Of a stretch of DNA of 25,262 bases, positions 20,825-25,262 are shown one piece after another. The notes under the pieces are model-generated. The model was not told where the DNA came from, did not search any database, and saw nothing but the letters and a program-made list of their open reading frames with translations. The stretch covers positions 1-25,262 of the IMG/VR virus record IMGVR_UViG_3300018080_000557. The stretch is one strand, 5' to 3'. The position numbers were made by a program, and so were the translations under genes. Positions within the stretch are counted from its first letter, which is position 1, and each line of letters starts with the position of its first letter. Origin of the DNA: a virus.

Positions 20825-22846
20825 TCAAATACTCACAGCAATGCCGCAGTCGCATCCGTCGTGATAAGGCGGATGCCCTCGAGCTGACGTAACAATCAGC
20901 GGCTTTTCTGCGCCTTCCGGCTGAAATTCGCCCGGCTCGAGGAAAAAGCGCTGAATCTCAATGACGGCGCCGTCCAGCGCCGCGCAATACGGGCAGCTCT
21001 TGCCGAACGCGACAGAGCGAATCTTCGAAATGCCGGAAAGCGCGAATATGGATTTCGTGAAAGCACTTTCGCCGCGGATCGTTTCACGCATACTGATCTT
21101 GCCCGGGCGTTTTTCCTCCCATTCATCGAGTCGCTGATTGACAGCATCGATCTCACTTTCCTCTTGATTCTGAGCTTGCTTGACGACAGCACGGAGCTGC
21201 CCTTCTGAGCTCCGAATGTGCCGGCTGGCGAAATTGCTCTGGTAATCCGCCTGAAAGCGATCAAATTCAGTGGAAATGTCCGCATCGCTTCCGGCCTCCT
21301 CCTGGGCGACCGGAAGAATGGCTTCCGCATAAGAAGAAAGCAGCGACCCGGATTGATTCGCGACTTCCTGCCCGAATTCTTTGTAAAATGACTCGAGCCA
21401 AACGAGAAAATCCGTCGCATTGCGCTCGCCCAGCGTGTCCTGCACAGCCTGGCGCAACGCCTTGAGCTCGGCTTCCAGGATGCGATCGCCATAAGCATCG
21501 AATTGTTTTTTGTAAGCGATGGTGAGTTTTCTGCGCAGCGCACTGGTCCGGTACTCGGTAATCTGGATCACCCGGTCCCTCATGTCGGGTATGGCCCGCA
21601 GCGGCCTGGCCGAGCTCTCCTGGATCTCCAGCGATTGCGGCGCCGCAGACATTTTTTTGTTGACCATGTTCAGCGGAACCATGTAGATCTGGCCCAGGCC
21701 GTTTGGCTGCGGGTTCATGTCCTCGAGCTCGAGCACCTGGTCCGCATTAAAAACGCCGCGGTCCAGCATGGACTCGTAGAAGGCGGTTCGCGCCGCGACG
21801 TCTCCCCGCAGCAATCCTTTGAGCTCGAATTTCACGAAATATTTTCTGCGCTCGGTATCGTCGAACAGGGCAACATTCATTGCCTGCTCGATTTGGCTTG
21901 TGATTGGCAAAAGCGAATAGACGACGAGCTCGAGGGCCTGTTGCTCGATATTGGAATAGGTTGCCTTGGATAAATCCCGCAGCAGGTGTGGAGGAAGGTT
22001 TGTCCAGCGGGCAACCTCCACAATGGAAAACTGCCGCGACTCGAGCGCCTGGGCTTTTCGGGAATCTATTTCGGCCGCTTTGTATTTTGCACCGCCGGTG
22101 AGAAAAATGGCTTTCCAGCTGGTGCCGAGCCCGGAGTATTTGGAATTGAAATCGGATTGCAGGCCTTTGCGAGTCTCCTCCTCCATCGGACCGTCGATCT
22201 CGACAAATCCTCCGCTGTGAACTCCTTGACCGAAAAAGCGAGCGGCATATTCATCCTGGGCTTTGGCGATCCCCAAAGATTCCTGAGCGTAATGGATAAC
22301 TCCTTTGCCCGCCGTGCCATCCAGACTGATGTGCGGAATATGAAGCACTTCCGATTTCGGGAAATACACTGCCTTGCCGGATAATAGCCTTACGCGATAC
22401 TGCTCGCCGGCCTGGTCGGTTCTCTCCGGCATCATTGGGAAAAGCTGCTGGTTCTGATAGGACCGGCGATCGATGTGCGTGTACCAGTTGCCCCACAGGT
22501 ACTTGTGCATGATCGAAGTGTAGATCCACTGCCAGGCCGTCAGATTGCTGTCGTTGGGCTTGTTATGCAGCCGATCGTAAAGCGGATGCTCGTAGGCTTT
22601 TCGATGGCCTCCGTCGTTGTCCAAACGCTCATAAATCACTTTGGGAAGCGTAGCAATCGTGCTGGCAATAAAATTGAGCCCGGAAAAAAGAGCGGAGATT
22701 GTCATCGCTGAACGCTCGTCGATTCGCGTCCCGGCCATCGTTTTTTTGGGCCAGATCTGATACCATTTATCATCCCAGCCGGCATCAGCGCTGCGAGATG
22801 AAACGATAAAGCGGGCTGCTATCGCTAGGCGCTTAAAAAGATTCAT
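20825..22846 (-). CDS. Portal protein fused to a MuF-like head morphogenesis domain
   Basis: This is a 673-residue protein. Residues 1-400 are an HK97-type portal: MTISALFSGLNFIASTIATLPKV, WQWIYTSIMHKYLWGN, EVLHIPHISLDG, QFSIVEVARWTNLPPHLLRD and YSNIEQQALELVVYSLLPI are all standard. Residues 430-673 match MuF-like minor head proteins, ending with the Cys/His pattern CPYCAALDG (618-626) and HPPYHDGCDCG (658-668), which could bind a metal. Most HK97-type portals are about 400-450 residues and MuF is usually a separate gene. The ATG overlaps the terminase stop (ATGA). The portal forms the DNA channel; the MuF part may be a minor head protein carried inside the capsid. Confidence 0.93.
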   Translation of the reverse strand: MNLFKRLAIAARFIVSSRSADAGWDDKWYQIWPKKTMAGTRIDERSAMTISALFSGLNFIASTIATLPKVIYERLDNDGGHRKAYEHPLYDRLHNKPNDSNLTAWQWIYTSIMHKYLWGNWYTHIDRRSYQNQQLFPMMPERTDQAGEQYRVRLLSGKAVYFPKSEVLHIPHISLDGTAGKGVIHYAQESLGIAKAQDEYAARFFGQGVHSGGFVEIDGPMEEETRKGLQSDFNSKYSGLGTSWKAIFLTGGAKYKAAEIDSRKAQALESRQFSIVEVARWTNLPPHLLRDLSKATYSNIEQQALELVVYSLLPITSQIEQAMNVALFDDTERRKYFVKFELKGLLRGDVAARTAFYESMLDRGVFNADQVLELEDMNPQPNGLGQIYMVPLNMVNKKMSAAPQSLEIQESSARPLRAIPDMRDRVIQITEYRTSALRRKLTIAYKKQFDAYGDRILEAELKALRQAVQDTLGERNATDFLVWLESFYKEFGQEVANQSGSLLSSYAEAILPVAQEEAGSDADISTEFDRFQADYQSNFASRHIRSSEGQLRAVVKQAQNQEESEIDAVNQRLDEWEEKRPGKISMRETIRGESAFTKSIFALSGISKIRSVAFGKSCPYCAALDGAVIEIQRFFLEPGEFQPEGAEKPLIVTSARGHPPYHDGCDCGIAVSI

Positions 22847-24621
22847 ACGGCGAATATCTCCACCTTCGCCCTCTGCTCGGCGTCCATCACTGCCCTGTAG
22901 AGCGCCATGATCGAGGCCACCACACCGTCGATACGCTTTCCGGTTTTGTCCCGCTGCGGCTTCATCGGCATGATGTTTCCCTGCCGATCGCTTTTGACCT
23001 CCGTGCAGGCAACCATCCAGGTCATAATCGGATTGCCATTGTGGGCAATTTCCCGCGCCAAGGTTTTCTTTTCGAAAGTATCCGTCGGCGCCGCCATTCC
23101 GGAATAGCGCTGGAAGATGGGCACCATCGTGAAATTCGGCTCCAGGTGATTGACGATTTCCTGAGCTTTCCAGGGATCGTAGGCAATTTCCCGAAGCTCA
23201 TACTTTTCAGTATCCAGCAGGATCTGCTGCTCGATAAAGTCGTAATCGATCACGTTGCCGGGCGTGGTGAAAAGCAGCCCATGATCGCGCCAGTACGTGT
23301 AGGGCACCTTATCGCGGCGCTCACGCTCAATGATGTTTTCCTCTGGAATGAAAAATCGGTAGAGAAATCGATAAAGCTTTTCTTCGCCTGCAGGCGGAAA
23401 ACAGAGGACCCAGGCCGTAATATCTTGAGAAGCTGAAAGGTCCATCCCGCCAAAGCACGGCCGAAGCGCCAGGTCCTCCGGATGCACAGCAAAACTGCAG
23501 GCCTTCCAGGTATCGTCCTTGATCCAGCGAGTTTCGGCCTCGGTCCAGATATTTAGATTCTTGGTTTTGATTTTGTTTTGTTTCTGGGGCGTGGTGAGCG
23601 CGTCATCGATGCGCTTTTTTAGGTAGTCCCAGCTTACGGAAACGCCGAGATTAGGATTGGCCTTGATCCAGACTTCCGGATCCGTCCAGTCGTCTTCCTC
23701 GTCCAGCGTGTACATGATGCAGAAAAAGTGTTCCGGTACAGGCTCGACCGAGCGCTCGAGCACTTTCTCTGCCAACTGGTGCTCCTCCTGGTAGCAGGCA
23801 GACTGTTTGTCAAAGCCGGCCGTCGTAATGATGTAGATTAGCGGCTGCTCCCGGGCGCCCATGCCGGACTCCATAACCTCGAGAAGGGAGTTGTCCGGAT
23901 GCGCGTGATATTCGTCGACAAGGACGAAATGGGGATTGAGCGCGTCTTCCGTCTTGCTGTCCTTGCCCAGAGTCTTCATCGACGCCGCGGTCCCGGGAAT
24001 TACGATCGTGGAGCTCTGCTTGTACGTGCGCGCTTTTTTCTCGAGAAAAGGATGCTTGTTGTATTGCCGGTCAGCTTCGCTCCAGGCTTTCTTGGCCTGG
24101 TCGCGCTTGGTGGCAACAAAATAGACTTCAGGCCCGATTTCCCGCGGGCTGTCCACGAAAAAGCAGTAGTTGGCCGTGGCGGCGCCGTTCATGGTCTTGC
24201 CGTTTTTACGGCCGACGGACATGTAGGCCCGGGTAAACCGGCGATATCCGCCTGGCCGGCGCCAGCCGAAAAGAACCCAATCGATAAATTGCTGCCAGGG
24301 CTCCATGCGAAAATGCGTGTCGTGCCGGCGCGGATTGGCCCACTCGCCTTGGGTATGCCGGAGCTGCTGCTTGAAATCGACCGCCCGCCTGGCCTGTTTT
24401 TTGTCGAAGTAATAGGGAAAGCCCGGATCCTTGCCGACACGCGCTAAATCGTCCACGTGACGCTTCACGGCAAGCCTGACCCATTTACAGGCTACCTGCT
24501 TGCCGGATTGCACATCTTGGATGTACTGCTCGGCAGTGTAGGCGGAGGCTGTAGCAGCCATCAGAACCAGTACCGCGCAGAGAATGAATTTTTGCAGACG
24601 TGTGCAAAAATCACGCTTCAT
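22843..24621 (-). CDS. terL: Terminase large subunit with signal-peptide-like leader
   Basis: This is a 592-residue protein. The start at 24621 overlaps the small terminase stop by 11 bases and has AAGGA 7 nt upstream; longer readings to 24705 lie inside that gene. ATPase motifs are Walker A VGRKNGKT (136-143) and Walker B FVLVDEYH (232-239). The nuclease acidic residues are in FGGMDLSASQDI (Asp394), IAYDPWKAQ (Asp482) and IDGVVASIMA (Asp565), as in the HK97-like Terminase_1 family. It pumps DNA into the prohead and cuts it. Residues 1-27 are odd: KFILCAVLVLMAATASA looks like a Sec signal with an AxA cleavage site, while the family homology starts at about residue 28 (YTAEQYIQDV). A shorter start at Met21 lacks a ribosome site. 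Confidence 0.95.
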   Translation of the reverse strand: MKRDFCTRLQKFILCAVLVLMAATASAYTAEQYIQDVQSGKQVACKWVRLAVKRHVDDLARVGKDPGFPYYFDKKQARRAVDFKQQLRHTQGEWANPRRHDTHFRMEPWQQFIDWVLFGWRRPGGYRRFTRAYMSVGRKNGKTMNGAATANYCFFVDSPREIGPEVYFVATKRDQAKKAWSEADRQYNKHPFLEKKARTYKQSSTIVIPGTAASMKTLGKDSKTEDALNPHFVLVDEYHAHPDNSLLEVMESGMGAREQPLIYIITTAGFDKQSACYQEEHQLAEKVLERSVEPVPEHFFCIMYTLDEEDDWTDPEVWIKANPNLGVSVSWDYLKKRIDDALTTPQKQNKIKTKNLNIWTEAETRWIKDDTWKACSFAVHPEDLALRPCFGGMDLSASQDITAWVLCFPPAGEEKLYRFLYRFFIPEENIIERERRDKVPYTYWRDHGLLFTTPGNVIDYDFIEQQILLDTEKYELREIAYDPWKAQEIVNHLEPNFTMVPIFQRYSGMAAPTDTFEKKTLAREIAHNGNPIMTWMVACTEVKSDRQGNIMPMKPQRDKTGKRIDGVVASIMALYRAVMDAEQRAKVEIFAV

Positions 24622-25213
24622 TCCACATCCTTTCGACGGGATCCTCTTCATTCGGCTCGGGCTCTGGAATGTCGAGCCGCGCCCGCGAGCTCGGCGTGAG
24701 GCCAAACTCCACCAGGTAGGCCTTGAACGTAGCGAAGGCCTTTGTCATCTGAACGTATTCGGGCATGGTGTGGCTGTTCTTGCCTTCCATGTATTCGGCC
24801 AGCGTTCGCTTGCGCTTTCGGACACTGATCTGGCTCACGTTCTCGCTCAGGCAATGTGGACAAATAATCCGATCGGGAGACGGCAGAACCTCGAAGTTAT
24901 GCTCGCAGTCGATGCAAATATAGCGGGCAACGGTTATCCGGCCGTGGATGGCCTTGTGGAGATCCCGGTAAAGTCCGTAGTTGTAGCAGCAAACCTCGAG
25001 GGCCCCGAGGTCGACGACGGTGAGAACTTTCTTGTCGACGAGCTCGGCGGCCAGGCTTTTCCAGAGCTTCTTGCCAGCGGAGGGCAGATTCGGAGGCGGC
25101 TTTGGCAAATCTCGGACGACTTCCGGCTCCGGTTCGTGCTCCGGAGCGCGATCCTTGCGAAATGTGCCGCGGATTATCTTGGTTTTTGTCGGAATTCGCT
25201 TTCTGCCGGCCAT
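24611..25213 (-). CDS. terS: Terminase small subunit (P27 family) with inserted zinc ribbon
   Basis: This is a 200-residue protein. The N-terminus, with GxFRKDR and PPPNLPSAGKKLWKSL followed by LTVVDLGALEVCCYNYGLYRDL, is typical of P27-family small terminases. The C-terminal FGLTPSSRARL is their usual ending motif. Between them lies an additional Cys4 module (Cys100, Cys103, Cys118, Cys121; CIDC and CPHC) that looks like a zinc ribbon; usual family members lack it. The protein recognises phage DNA and activates the large subunit. The zinc ribbon may add DNA binding. GAGG lies 4 nt before the ATG. It is the first gene in the window's transcription unit. Confidence 0.9.
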   Translation of the reverse strand: MAGRKRIPTKTKIIRGTFRKDRAPEHEPEPEVVRDLPKPPPNLPSAGKKLWKSLAAELVDKKVLTVVDLGALEVCCYNYGLYRDLHKAIHGRITVARYICIDCEHNFEVLPSPDRIICPHCLSENVSQISVRKRKRTLAEYMEGKNSHTMPEYVQMTKAFATFKAYLVEFGLTPSSRARLDIPEPEPNEEDPVERMWNEA

Positions 25214-25262
25214 ATCGCCTCAAATCTCAAAAAATCTCATTGTGACAATGCGAGAGGAAAGC
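25214..25262 (-). promoter_or_regulatory. Leader region with a palindrome, possible operator
   Basis: This is the 49-base stretch before the small terminase gene. It contains the perfect palindrome CATTGTCACAATG (6-bp arms around one base, 25238-25250) and two copies of AAATCTCA on the plus strand (25222-25229, 25232-25239). No convincing -35/-10 pair fits inside the window. A repressor or activator site is possible; the region continues beyond the window. Confidence 0.3.

Noticed and set aside
24621-24705. Longer large-terminase start at 24705
   Set aside because: The extra 28 codons overlap the small terminase gene, are low-complexity R/S-rich and lack a ribosome site. The start at 24621 has AAGGA at a good distance.

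Overview
The window is one contiguous late (structural) gene cluster of a tailed dsDNA bacteriophage or prophage. All 31 recognised genes lie on the minus strand, so transcription runs from the right end (about 25,260) to the left end (1). The head genes are of the HK97 type, and a tail tube gene, a G/GT frameshift pair and a tape measure gene are present with no sheath gene. This indicates a siphovirus with a long non-contractile tail. Strong AGGAGG-type ribosome sites, ATGA/GTGA/TAATG overlaps and Sec-type signal sequences indicate a bacterial host, but nothing identifies the host taxon. I see no integrase, repressor, tRNA, CRISPR array or insertion sequence.

Layout in transcription order. 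Packaging and head: small terminase with an inserted zinc ribbon, large terminase with a signal-peptide-like leader, portal fused to a MuF-like domain, prohead protease with an extra N-terminal domain, major capsid protein, a probable decoration protein, an intrinsic-terminator-like hairpin, two tandem lectin-fold (ConA/LamG-like) proteins and a small unknown protein. Connector: gp6-like adaptor, head closure, gp10-like protein, tail terminator. Next come three enzyme genes that are not normally part of this order: a GT4 glycosyltransferase, a sulfotransferase and a SAM methyltransferase. The tail then resumes: tail tube, G/GT chaperones joined by an A AAA AAC frameshift site with a downstream hairpin, tape measure, a galactose-binding-like tail-tip protein, a His-rich tail-collar protein, a small unknown, and a large hub protein. 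The left third holds a membrane/coiled-coil protein, a secreted small protein, an unknown, a beta-helix protein, a repeat-rich tail fibre, two small proteins, a holin-like protein, and the 5' part of an NlpC/P60-like lysin that runs off the window.

The most interesting feature is the glycosyltransferase-sulfotransferase-methyltransferase cassette (12,191-14,371). It is translationally coupled to the tail terminator and sits directly before the tail tube gene. I infer that it builds a sulfated and/or methylated glycan on a virion protein during late expression. That substrate is unproven; the enzyme families are well supported by motifs. Gaps between genes are nearly all under 30 bases. The only longer ones are about 100 bases at 16,015-16,114 and about 84 bases at 17,915-17,998, and each contains a strong hairpin.
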